Assembly: GCA_005406025.1 (NCBI GenBank)
Contig: BGZK01000078.1
Location: 434,001-498,000, forward strand
Reading direction: 5' to 3'
Origin: Eumeta japonica
Lineage: Eukaryota > Arthropoda > Insecta > Lepidoptera > Psychidae
DNA: 64,000 bases
This document shows positions 47,606 to 57,680 of this stretch, piece after piece; position 1 is the stretch's first letter, and every line of letters starts with the position of its first letter. The position numbers were made by a program, and so were the translations under genes. The notes under the pieces were generated by a model. It did no database searches and was not told where the DNA came from. It was given only the letters and a program-made list of their open reading frames with translations.

Positions 47606-47729
47606 AGGGGCAAGCATGTCCGGCGGACAGGAAGGAATGTAATCATACAAAGAAAAGAAAATGCTCTGCTATCTTTTTTTTTTGCTTGTATGACTCTATG
47701 CCTCTTCGTCCGCCAGACATGCTAGCCCA
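47606..47729 (+). mobile_element. Fold-back MITE, copy 1
   Basis: The element begins GGGGCAAGCATGTCCGGCGG (47607-47626) and ends with the near reverse complement CGCCAGACATGCTAGCCC (47711-47728). Inner arms also pair (ATCATAC against GTATGACT). It is the reverse complement of copy 2 at 49200-49320. Flanks TAA (47604-47606) and TGA (47730-47732) may be a decayed 3-bp target duplication. No coding capacity. Confidence 0.8.
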
Positions 47730-48199
47730 TGAACATTTATTACTGAAGCAATCTTTTTTTTTTTATAAAGTTTTAGTATTGCCTATAATTGTGTATTAAA
47801 TAGCTTTGTACTAAAAAACACACTTATAATAAGATAAAATGATAGTCAAAACATACAGTTTGTAAGTGGTGTGTTTAAATTAGTGATGTACTACGTGCAG
47901 GCCGGAGCTCCTTCGGTGTTGCCTTTGCAGCAATGCTTATTACTAAGCGGAATGCGAAAGCGAACACAAAATATAAAATAACTTAAATAACTAAATGTCA
48001 CATAAGTTAAAAAATTACATATCTGGAATAGATTCAAGACGGTTGCTAAAGTTTTAAAATTTACGCAAACAATTACCATTAATTTATTATAAAGATATCC
48101 GTTAGCGGAAAAGCCAACGAACACACAACGGAATTTACGTTCGATCGTCCAGAGCTTTCTAGAGCCTGAGGAGCCTTCAAAACCGTAGATACTAGATCT
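47730..48199. other. No gene seen
   Basis: AT-rich, no supportable feature. Confidence 0.5.
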
Positions 48200-48520
48200 T
48201 AATAAACAAGAAATCGCGGCGGCCGACGCGCAGGTGGCTGGCTGGGCCGAAGTCGGTTTATCTTTAATCTTTTCCGTTTGTCCCGCGGGCGGCGGCGACG
48301 CGGTAATTGCTTTCTGGATCGCTCTTAAAGCGGCTCACGTTTTAAATAAGAAATTTCGTTTTCTACATCTCCCCCTTCAACGCTCCTCTCGTACGGGATA
48401 AGTTCGAGTCGAGAGAGTGCGCCGCGACCAGGAAATGAACTTTCTGCGTGCAAAGATACCCGGGAGCTCGGTGCGAGTGGCGGTGAAATTTTGCGAAGTG
48501 GATTTGTGGTTTCGTAGAGA
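48200..48520. promoter_or_regulatory. CpG-rich unique island 7
   Basis: CpG-dense (AATCGCGGCGGCCGACGCGC near 48212; CCCGCGGGCGGCGGCGACGC at 48282-48301). No recognised coding frame. Confidence 0.3.
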
Positions 48521-48745
48521 CGTTATTTTAAATGAATATTGTAAGGAATTGACCCTATAAGGGGTCTTATTATTGAGAAGATGTTAAAAGTAAACTTACA
48601 CAAAAGCAGACGTTGCGTATTCATCAACATTGAGGTATAATAAATAGTTATGACATTACTTAAAATACTTTTAATTGATCGCACTTGACTTGTAAATGCA
48701 CGGATCGCGGAAAGAATACTGACCACTGGACCGCCAGCACTCAAA

Positions 48746-48748
<3 letters not shown>

Positions 48749-48784
<36 letters not shown>
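48749..48784. repeat. (AT)n microsatellite
   Basis: Uninterrupted AT dinucleotide run of about 18 units. Confidence 0.95.
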
Positions 48785-48786
<2 letters not shown>

Positions 48787-49199
48787 CTAAATTAGCCGAT
48801 CCAAACCTTCTCCGGATCTAAACAAGTCATAAATCACAAATAAAACCCTTTCTTATAATACATCGAAAATGACCACTTAACAGAGATTCAACTTAAACTT
48901 CAAGTAATGAAGTATTCGTATTTAAGAGAATGTCAAATAATTTACTAAAGGTGGTATCGCTTAAAGTGATCATTCATAGCTATAAGAATCCACTGAAAGT
49001 TAGATCGGTACCAAACTTTCTTCTCTGAATGTTGTGCAGATTGCAATGTTAATCACCGTTTACTGGAAGCTGGGAAAGGTTCGCCAAATTATTCAAAGGC
49101 ATGCGAACCTCCCGACCCGGATGCGGCCGCGTGGACTGCGGCCTCTATTCTTAAGACCGGATTCAAATTTGTGTTATATTCTTCAATAATAAATATTCA
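48785..49199. other. No gene seen
   Basis: Short GC-richer patch near 49100-49145. No supportable feature. Confidence 0.45.
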
Positions 49200-49320
49200 C
49201 GGACGAGCATGTCTGGCGAACAGAAAGGGATAGAGTCATACGAGCAAGAAGAAATTAATAGTGCATTTTCTTTTCTTTATATGACTACATCCCTTTCGGT
49301 CTGCCGGACATGGTCGTCCG
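49200..49320 (-). mobile_element. Fold-back MITE, copy 2 (opposite orientation)
   Basis: CGGACGAGCATGTCTGGCGA (49200-49219) pairs with the right end, whose reverse complement reads CGGACGACCATGTCCGGCAG. Arms extend about 40 nt with roughly seven mismatches, leaving a short centre rich in AG. A 3-bp direct repeat TCA flanks it (49197-49199 and 49321-49323), which would fit a PIF/Harbinger-type TNA duplication. Confidence 0.85.
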
Positions 49321-49604
49321 TCAATATAATTTATTCTTGGTAAATCTCATACATGATGTTGAATAATTCGTAAGTGGTATCGGGAACTTGGATAAATGAG
49401 TACATGTATGAGATTTAGTATTTAGAGAAGTACATGTTATTTATGTAAAAAACTTTGACGTTTCGTCGGTTCATTTCCAACTTCATCAGGAAATTCTGGA
49501 AAGCATAGTTACAGATAGCTAGATAATTATGACATGTATATAAAAGAATTATAATAATTATACCAAAACAAATGTACTTGATCTTTATTACCACAATAAT
49601 TTAC
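49321..49604. other. No gene seen
   Basis: Contains TTTGACGTTTCGTCGGTTCA (49453-49472), a palindrome-like motif seen in some transposon ends; not assigned. Confidence 0.4.
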
Positions 49605-50130
49605 ATACCCCAAATTACGGGCATATGTTGTGGGGAATCCAACGCCAAAAAATTTTATTGACGGCCAAATTTTCGTGTAATATCTTACATATGCTCATCA
49701 TACTTATTCCCAGGGACGCCTTTATTTCGCGATATGTAACATGACGACCTTATAAATCCCGCATAGCATCGATATTTTGTTGTTACAACAATCGTTTTAG
49801 GGAAATATTCTTTAAATTTGGCCCGTGTGCATAGACCGTCCACAATTAAACTCACTAAACCAGTGATATACAGTGGTTTTCGACGGTTCTACATCCCCAA
49901 ATTCGAAGTGAGTTGATTGATGCACTGTTTTGGAGTTAGCTCACGTCGAAAATCGTAATAAATCATCGCAAGAAAATTTTCACGAATTAAATCCATGGTA
50001 GTAAAGACACGCAATTTTCAAAATGACGCTACAGTAGCTAAACAATCAATATTTACTTTAACTACAGCCAAGGAGTTTCATTTTTAAATATTGTTATTAC
50101 TTTTTAAATATTGATCTGTTGTGGGCAATT
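49605..50130 (-). pseudogene. Mariner transposase N-terminal fragment (minus strand)
   Basis: On the minus strand the ATG near 49997 opens MDLIRENFLAMIYYDFRREL and continues with CINQLTSNLGM, SLIVDGLCTRAKFKEYFPKT, VVVTTKYRC and an ISRNKGVPGN then WIPH-like end (about 49645). This is the DNA-binding part of a mariner (SETMAR-like) transposase, covering both helix-turn-helix motifs. Stops and shifts are present and the DDE domain is missing. The leader (50010-50130) matches the mariner at 41968-42155. The element's terminal repeat is not recognisable. Confidence 0.85.
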
Positions 50131-50379
50131 ACAAAAACTCTATTTTCGAAAATCGGATTGAAAATAGTGGGAAGGTTCACGGAATGTATTTTCTAATACC
50201 AATGTACAATGCACTATAAAAATAGTTAACTACCTTTATGTCAAATTTTTCTTTAGCTAAAAAAAATACCTATTAGAGTTTTAGATAAACCACCAAGTTA
50301 TTTCTTAAAGCTGCAAACAATTGTACAGCTAAATTTTTTTAGGATTATGTTAGCTGTTAACAAAATAATATTTCTCATA
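50131..50379. other. No gene seen
   Basis: AT-rich, no supportable feature. Confidence 0.5.
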
Positions 50380-50560
50380 TTAGGAGCTATCCACGTGGCG
50401 CACGAGCGCCCGCCACGGCGGCAGTGTAAAGGAGCTGTAATTTCTGGATAAGGGGAATTCAATTTACTTGGACGTTACGAGGCGAAGCGTAAGAAATATG
50501 ACGTCAATATCCTATATTTTGCTAAAGTTTAGTCGTTGCCGTCGTATCGGATCGGCTAAC
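50380..50560. promoter_or_regulatory. CpG-rich unique island 8
   Basis: CpG-rich block (GGCGCACGAGCGCCCGCCAC, 50397-50416) with a TATGACGTCAATAT palindrome-like CRE near 50498-50511. No coding frame of note. Confidence 0.3.
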
Positions 50561-50730
50561 AAAGGGAATTCACAAGAATTTTTAATTTAAAAGATTCTGT
50601 TTTATTTTTGAATTTTAGTATCGTCCATCGATCTTAACCGCTTTCAGGACCGTTAGGTTGTATTTATATTCGTCTGCGTGTTTATTTGCATTGATCAATT
50701 ATTTTCGTAACTATTATACAATATAGAGAA

Positions 50731-51040
50731 CTAGGCTTCCGCTTACGGCTTCGTCCTTGTGATCATAGAATTAATTCTTTCATCCTTTGCAATGAACGAT
50801 TTCCCCGTCACTCATCGACTTAATTTTCGGCTCCTCGGCCGTTTGCAATTCGTTTTCAATAATATTTTCAACCGTGCTTCAGAATTCGATTTCAGTACTA
50901 TTCGCGATTGCAATACCGGTTCAATTCCCAATTTCAATCCCCAGCTTTCGTTTCCGATCCTGATGTCACACTCTCTTTTGATTTTGGTATCAACCTAGAT
51001 ATCAATCCTATTCCTGATCGCAATTCTGATCTCAGCCGTC
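50731..51040 (-). mobile_element. Helitron-like non-autonomous element with hexamer-periodic tract
   Basis: On the minus strand the end reads GACGAAGCCGTAAGCGGAAG then CCTAG (last base 50731), followed by T. The terminus parallels those at 16127 and 59328. Upstream on that strand, 50780-51030 is a degenerate hexamer array (GGAATT, GGGATT, GGAAAC, GAAAGC and similar). The 5' end is unresolved. The 79-codon plus frame at 50759-50998 is not a gene. Confidence 0.55.
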
Positions 51041-51454
51041 ATACCAATTCGTAATATCGAATCAAGTTCTTATATATATTTATAGGTATTAAGTCCTAAA
51101 CAAACGGAAGCCACCTACAAAGTTTCAATCTTAATTTTATGCCCCATTTTATCCTTTTAGAGCTCGTATTTTCAAAAAGAATCAAACGCATATTTTTTAT
51201 TTACAACAAGGAGCTCAAACACTAATATCGATGACCCTAACTTAAAAACTAACGGTCCTCTCACGAAAATTACCCACTCCCATTTCATCACCTTTAGAGT
51301 TGGAATTTCAAAAATCCTGAAATAGATCCTCCTCCATTTTAAAAGAGCAACATAAATACAAATGTTCACAGCTCTAACTTTGGTATTAATGATATTTTCC
51401 TACAAAATTTCACCCTCTTGGGAACAGAATTTACAAAATCCAATTTTTAGGTTT
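51041..51454. other. No gene seen
   Basis: AT-rich, no supportable feature. Confidence 0.5.
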
Positions 51455-52110
51455 TCGAACTAAAATGGCAAAAATGGAACTCTTATATTTTTTTTTCATG
51501 TTCGTCTGTACGACCGTCCATTTTGAACAAAATGTTACAGGCATTTTATTCAAAACTACAAAAGGTGTATTGAAAGTTATTGAGTAGGTGTCTTGTATAA
51601 GCCACTAATTAATTAGGAAGTTAAATAACAAAAATAAATATTTCTAGGGGGGCACTCCATACATGTAACAGATATTAAAAAAAAATTTTTTTCAACAAAT
51701 ATCATCGTGTAGCACATATTTCGACAGTACTTTTAAAAATTATGTTAATGTTTCAAAGCAATTTTTTTGTTTATATGAATAATTTCGGATATAATCGCTC
51801 TGAATGTTGCAGAAATTATGTTCTTCCCCACTTTCTTTTCTAAACCATATATTCAAAAAAATAAAAAAAAAAACAAAAATAACGTAAGTGCCACGAATAT
51901 ACGCTCTTTTGTTCATACACTTTAGTTTATACTAGTTTAATAGTCATAGTCGACATACCTACTAGTTTTTCTAGTTGTAGGTGACTGAAGTACTTATAAC
52001 TATTGTTAACGATAAACATGAAAAAAGTGTTACAACGTACTTTTATCATCTGTAGGGCATTTTTTTTGTAAAAATGGCTTCGGAACCCTATAAGGAGCAT
52101 GGTTCGACAT
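51455..52110 (+). repeat. Repeat X, copy 2
   Basis: From AATGGCAAAAATGGAACTCT (51462) through AATAACAAAAATAAATATTT next to CTAGGGGGGCAC (51627-51660) and GTTTATACTAGTTTAATAG to GTGTTACAACGTACTTTTAT and TCTGTAGGGC (52028-52060). All blocks match the reverse complement of 18690-19375. Its end abuts a second start (CAAAATGCAAAAACGGTACC, 52132), so copies are joined head to tail. Confidence 0.7.
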
Positions 52111-52204
52111 ACTTTTCAGGATTTTGAGCCAAAATGCAAAAACGGTACCTTTATAGTTTTGTCCTGTCCGTATGCCCGTCCGTCCATTTGTATGTTACAT
52201 GCAT
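52111..52204 (+). repeat. Repeat X, copy 3, left part
   Basis: GCAAAAACGGTACCTTTATA followed by GTCCGTATGCCCGTCCGTCC repeats the beginning of copy 2 (51466 onwards). It is cut off at about 52205 by a LINE and appears to resume at 54595. Confidence 0.6.
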
Positions 52205-53254
52205 CAAAAATTTAATTCAAATTCAAAATATCCTTATTTCTTAGGTTATAATATAATATTTGAAATTCGTCATTACATTTAAAGAATTTACAGTTTTTAG
52301 TTATTTTTTAATCTTTTCCACTTTTTTAATAACACTCGTTCATAAGGCAGTTATCTCTCAAGAAGACGAGCAAGAAACTTGAGGACAGTTCTTTTCAAAC
52401 CAATTATATTGAAATACAAACATATATAAAACTATCGCAGGAAAAAACCTGTAGGAAGTCGAGCTCATAATGTCCATTTATTCTCTAAATATTCAGAGAA
52501 TGTATAATACCCTTTTGTGAAAAGCACTTGCTTAATAAATACTCTAAATTTGTTTAAAGGAAATTTTGTATATCTACAGGAGTTTTATTGACATGCGCAC
52601 ACAGAGCCCCCTAAAAGAATTTATGACTATGCAGTCGACTAACATGTAAACACAGTTCATTTTTATTTCTAGTGTTGAAATTATGTCTATCCCTACTTTT
52701 ATTAAAAAATTCTAATTTTTTCTAATATATATTAAATATTGATAAATAAACTGTAATGCTACAGTTAAAATTCCAATTTCTTTAAACTTACTTCTAAGAG
52801 AAATACGAGGACCCAGCTCGTAAATTATGCGAATGACCCGCTTTTGCAAAACGAAAATTCTGTGAACATCTGCAGCATGTCCTCAAAGCAGACGGCATAT
52901 GGCATCAAGTTAAGGAAACAGCCAAAATAAACCAATCTCGTGGTTTTGATATCAGACATATTTCTTATTTTTTTAATTGCAAATGCAGCAAAGCTAAGCC
53001 TTTTCGCTAACTGACCGATTTATTATCAAAAACAAGACCTAGGAATACAGTAGTGTCGACAAGCTTTAATTCCTCGTTTCTTATTAAAATAAAACCAGAT
53101 CCATTTTTTACATTAGGAAGTGAAAATTTCATACATTTTGTTTTATTCCTATTAAGAAGTAAATTATTTAGAGTAAACCATTTTGCAATTTTAAAGATAG
53201 CAATGTTCACATCTTTATATTCAAATGGATGTCTTTTCAATTTGAATCTGCATA

Positions 53255-53950
53255 AATAAAGAAATATAACGAAGAGTAACCAATGCTTGGAAACGGTTTT
53301 GGTCTCTTAGATAAATAAATGAAAGATAAAGATATGCCAATGAAAGGAAAAAAAAGTATACGAAATATGCATTATGCCATGATTACTATTTGCCAGAGAT
53401 GGGCGTTAACAGAACTACAAGAAAGTAAATAAAAAATAGGCCAAAATGCAGTGGAAAGGAATAAAAAGAAGAGATAGAGTGAAATTACAAGAAATTATTT
53501 AATTTCTTGTAATTTCACTCTATTAAGAAAAAAAAACTAAAAATGCACACACAGTATACAGACAGCTTAAATGACGTTGGACGGGACATATGTTAAGAAA
53601 AAATAAAGAGAAATGGACTAAGTTAGTAACAGAATGGTATCCAAGAAATATCAAAAGAAATAGAGGCAGACAAATGAAAAAATGGGAAGATGACTTTAAG
53701 AAAATAGCTGGTCCGGTATGGACCCGTTTAGCGACAGACAGGAATACGTGGAAATCTTTAGAGGAGGCCTTTGTCGAAAAACAAACTATTCCACATAAAC
53801 ATCCAGTTGCCGATGATTCAAATGCAAGTTAGAATCGATTAAACCGATTTAGTTTTTAGAAAGTAGGCAAGTTAGGTATGTATTCATATGCATTAATTGT
53901 AAGGAAGGAAACTGCAATAAAGGCTATTTTATTTATTTATTATTTTTATA
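53255..53950 (+). pseudogene. RTE-like LINE C-terminus inserted in the CR1-like LINE
   Basis: The 5'-truncated copy reads RVTNAWKRFWSLR (53272), GQNAVERN and GIKRRDRVKLQEI (53458-53497), then after a 26-bp inverted duplication KKTKNAHTVYRQLK and, from 53590, MLRKNKEKWTKLVTEWYPRN, RGRQMKKWEDDFKKIAGPVW, RLATDRNTWKSLEEAFVEK. This is the RT C-terminal block (G.....W..ITEW.PR..KR..GR...RWEDD...AG..W) of RTE-type LINEs. The final frame is open for 80 codons to 53832. The 3' end has AATAAAGGCTATTTTATTTA, a simple TTTA tail typical of RTE. Confidence 0.85.
53474..53523. repeat. Perfect palindrome, 24-bp arms, 2-nt spacer
   Basis: Arms 53474-53497 and 53500-53523 (inner end CAAGAAATTA) are exact reverse complements around TT. 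The second arm interrupts a LINE reading frame that otherwise resumes directly after it. Confidence 0.95.
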
Positions 53951-54594
53951 AAGAGGTATCATCTGCAAAAAGTACTATCTCATGTATATCTTTAACAAGG
54001 CTAGGTAAGTTATTAATAAAAACTAAAAACAGAAACGGACCGAGAATAGATCCCTATGGCACCCCCATGCGGACCACGGATCCAGACACTCTCGTGTTAT
54101 TAACATCGACCTTCTGAACCTTATTAATCAAATATTGTCAGTTGGTCGAGTGCACGACCCGTAACTCTATAATGATATAGCTGATCAGTGTTTCGTGATT
54201 TACTCAGTCGAATGCCTTGGAGAGATCACAAATCACTCCTATAGCATTCCACGAATCTTCCAGGCTTCAAAAATTTTTTCAACAAACAACTCCAGCATCG
54301 ATTAATGAGCAACTCCGTATAAAATCAAATTGTTTATTTGGACATTAGATTATTACTTTAAAAATGTAGTAGAAGTTGATTTAGGATTAACTTTTCAAAA
54401 ATTTTGCCTAATGTTGGCAGTACATATATAGGCCTAAAGTTAGTGGGGTTCGATTTACTACCGCCCTTGAATATGGGAACAACTTTGCTTTCTTTCATCA
54501 GATCAGAAAATGTGCCATTAACCAAATATTTATTAAAAACAAACGCGAAATGTGGTGAAATACAATCAATTTAAGTTTATTTATTTACAACAAT

Positions 54595-55010
54595 CATGAA
54601 ATATTTCTTCACCCCAAATCTATTTTCTAAACCCTATGTCTAAGAAATATGACAAAAATAGAGAAAGGTAACGTTTAATAAATAGTATCAAAGAAAATTG
54701 AACATGATCGAATATATAGTTTTTGAGTTATTGCCGAAAAATTGTGCTCTCAGTAAAAGGACGAAAGTGCTATGAACATGTGCTCTTTTGCTTATGCAAC
54801 TTAGTTTACACTAGTTAAAGAGTAATAGTTGACATACTTAGTTCTTTCTCTAGTTATAAGCGACTAAAGTGCTTATACCTATTATATGCGGGAAACATGG
54901 AAAAAAGTGTAACAACGTAGTTTTTCGTCTGTAGTGCATTTCTTTGTTGTAACAGCTTCAGAACCCTACATTGAGCTTGGTCCGACGTGTTTTTTACCGG
55001 TTTTTTCTAT
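54595..55010 (+). repeat. Repeat X, copy 3, right part
   Basis: CACCCCAAATCTATTTTCTA, TTACACTAGTTAAAGAGTAA then TAGTTGACATA, and AAAAGTGTAACAACGTAG followed by TCTGTAGTGC match copy 2 from about 51820 to 52060. It looks like the distal part of the copy that begins at 52111. Confidence 0.65.
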
Positions 55011-55344
55011 ATGCTTACTTTATAAAAATGAGCCTTATATAAAAATTTATAATTTTCTGTTTCTAAGCGTGGCTTGCGATAGGAGTCGACTGGTCGATAT
55101 TATAAGCATATTGTGTTTAATGTCAGTAAAGGTGCTTTTCATTTACATTTTTTTTTGACTTCCGTGTTACGAAATAGCTAGCGATCGAAAATAAATATTG
55201 ATATCAATTACCTCATTCATTATTTTATATTAATTGCCAATACGTATGAAAATTATTCTTTAATTTTTACTATTTGAAACAGAAACCTTTATGCCCTAAA
55301 AAAATATAAAAACCTTCTTAGACACAAGATTGGATCTATTTATA

Positions 55345-55418
55345 CACCTGGGGCGCACTATAAGTTCCTGGAACTGGCTGTATGTAAATTAAAAATGAAT
55401 TTAAAATTTACATACAGC
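55345..55418 (+). mobile_element. Solitary mariner-type terminal repeat with palindrome
   Basis: GGGGCGCACTATAAGTTCCT with GGAACTGGC (55350-55378) matches the mariner end at 41970-41999. It runs into 14-bp perfect inverted arms GCTGTATGTAAATT (55377-55390) and its complement at 55405-55418, spacer 14 nt. No transposase follows. Confidence 0.55.
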
Positions 55419-56629
55419 TATCATTTGAACAAGCTAATTTACTTCATTCCAATGAATAAATAACGTAAGGTTTGGGCAACGCAGATTTGAACTTCGCAGG
55501 CTGTCTAACTGCCGCGATATAAAGTTTAGGGACTCAAATATTTATTTTATGCGAATCCATTACACTGATTTTGATTATTTAGGCCTATCTAACTCAACAT
55601 ATTTGTACGTATATTTTAATTGCTGATACTCTTAGTCTCGAATTGGTTTTGTATTTATTATTTAATTCATAGTATTTGCTTGCCAGTTTTGTTGTCTCGT
55701 AATTTAATAAATAAATACTTGATATAGTTTAGCTGCAAAGTCATCAGACGTCTTGTTTAGAATTAATGTTTACGTTTGTTTAGGTCAAACATAGGGTAAA
55801 AAATATTACCATTTATGTAAATGTCCATTCATCGTATCATATTTTTTAATATAGAAAACCAAAGTAATTTTATATCGTTTATTATTAGGGTACTAACGCA
55901 CGCAAATAAAAGTGTATATCAAATCTTTACGAATTTAGACGGTCGAATGAAGTGTGGTTACGTTTTTGTTGTTTATTTTGTTTGTTATTATTGTTAGGTT
56001 TTACCGCATTCCATGTTTGAGAATTGCAATGACAAAAAGGTAAACACACAAAAAGGAAGGGTGTATGTTGAACTCATCATACAATGTACTGCAAAAAAGC
56101 GCATTGCGGAACGACTGCCTACTTTAAATTTTACTCGATAACACATCAAGCTTTACAAAAAAAAAGTCATTCCTGTTGAATCAGTATCGCGATTGTATTT
56201 CATAATTATATATTACTTTTATTATTATATTTTTATTTATTATTATAATTATAATTGTATATTATTCGTGATTTTGAAATGTGTTATTGTTATGTATTTA
56301 TTTTGTAACCAAGATTTTTAATAGAAATTTCGGTATTCATCCTATCAATTAAAATTTGCGGATTTATTTAAAAAATCACCTTTACATTTTGATGCAACCA
56401 AAAAGAATTTTGCTCTGTTATTTATTGGCGAGAGGATTATTCTGATGTTTTTTTTACTTATTTTGTTTATGTTGTTTACATTAAGGTATTTTATCTGATA
56501 TCACGTTCCAATGGAATGCGCGCAAAAAAATTAAGTAGTATGGTGTGAAGAATTTCATTCGCTTACAGAAAATGTAATAATCAAATACAATAGAAAAACC
56601 GGTAGTGAAAATATTTCGCAATAGTGATA
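55419..56629. other. No gene seen
   Basis: AT-rich; ATTATT-rich simple sequence at 56210-56260. No supportable gene. Confidence 0.5.
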
Positions 56630-57260
56630 ATAACTCCTATGACTATGACTCCTCGTTACGGATCCTTATTTCGGTAATGGTCGGTAACGAAAGGTCATCT
56701 CCTACCACGACCGTTAGGTTTTCGCGCTGCGCTGCCCAGGCAGGGCGTGTCTCCAGTGTGTGTTGAGCGTGTCTTTAAGGTGTCCACCGCAGTGGTGGCA
56801 CTCGGAGGATTATTCCTTTCTGGTAATTTACCTGTACCGAAATAACGTCGCATCACCTGTCCATCCACTGTCCCCGTACCTGACGAACTGCCTCAGCTGT
56901 TCGGAAACCGGCGCTCGGATACGGCAGCCTCTTCCTCAGCCTTTTCATTCTACGACCAGCGTTCTACGAAGCTCAGTATATTTCGCTTCTATCTCTCTCG
57001 GTGTCGTTTACCATCTCTGCTTTAGCGCCTCCCCACACCATCTGTACATGGAAGCAAGGGCTTTCGTCTTTAGATTCCAAGGTGACAATTCAGCCAGAGC
57101 GTATGCCACCTCGCACGAAATTGTCCGAAAATATCTTATTATTCTGATTGCCATATGACCCTTTGCGAATTCCTAAGAAGGGCGGCTGTTTTCATCGTCA
57201 GGATATCTGCCCATAATTGGGCTCTCCGTAAAGAGCCATAAATCTGTATATATGGCCGCG
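56630..57260 (-). pseudogene. R1-clade LINE C-terminus (minus strand)
   Basis: On the minus strand: LWADILTMKTAALLRNSQRV (57210-57150), then MAIRIIRYFRTISCEVAYAL and SPWNLKTKALASMYRWCGEA (57154-57015), stop at about 57006, and a zinc-knuckle-like ECHHCGG (about 56797) followed in another frame by HTLETRPAWAAQRENL and DDLSLPTI. R1/TRAS elements end in this way, with an ECHHC...DTAEHTLE.CPAW module; the last Cys is Arg here. Only the C-terminal third is present; frameshifts make it inactive. The long plus-strand frame at 56760-57158 is its shadow. Confidence 0.85.
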
Positions 57261-57539
57261 TTGTCGGTTTATACATAGAAATGCCGTCGGTGTAGTTTAT
57301 ATAAATTTTTTCTTCGCAACATAAAACCAATTTTTGCAATGACAGAGCAGAGTTATAGCACACTCGCGCATGCACTTTACAATTTTACCTGCCAACATTA
57401 CAGTTTTATAAACGACAAGACGAATTGTCGACGTATAGCCGCCTTGCATACGAGCTATCTCAAAAAAAAAAGAAGAACAACACTTCTACTTCAGCCGCCG
57501 AGAGTTCCCTCCTCTCATATCGCGTTTTCTTAGCGAAAT
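57261..57539. other. No gene seen
   Basis: No supportable feature. Confidence 0.45.
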
Positions 57540-57680
57540 CTAACCACATTAGAATATGATAAATCAGCGGACTGAGAGCGCAGATAAGCCCGGGGGACGC
57601 GGAGTAATCTGCTCCTTTTCCGCTGGGCGGGCGTAGAGATGACGCCTTAATTTGAAATTCCCGAATTCCCGATTTTTTAT
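57540..57680. promoter_or_regulatory. CpG-rich unique island 9
   Basis: GC-rich block (AGCCCGGGGGACGCGGAGTA, 57587-57606; GCTGGGCGGGCGTAGAGATG) between AT-rich flanks. No coding content recognised. Confidence 0.25.

Larger units (their letters stand above)
52205..54590 (-). pseudogene. CR1/jockey-like LINE RT (minus strand), 5'-truncated and split
   Basis: On the minus strand, from high to low coordinates: PHFAFVFNKYLVNGTFSDLM and VPIFKGGSKSNPTNFRPI (about 54560-54435), GVICDLSKAFD (54245-54213), GSILGPFLFLVFINNLPSLV (54050-53990), then FADDTSL (about 53975-53955), the catalytic motif. The domain is interrupted by a plus-strand LINE (53255-53950) and resumes with NIAIFKIAKWFTLNNLLLNR, TKCMKFSLPN and VDTTVFLGLVFDN (53200-53020). 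The C-terminal part reads LVYFGCFLNLMPYAVCFEDM and SRDRHNFNTRNKNELCLHVS. A GAATTTGAATT tail lies at 52210-52222. Many stops. An RT of this kind copies its own RNA at a nicked target. Confidence 0.8.

Noticed and set aside
56760..57158. 132-codon plus-strand open frame
   Set aside because: The minus strand here reads as an R1-type LINE C-terminus with clear motifs, so the plus frame is a shadow.
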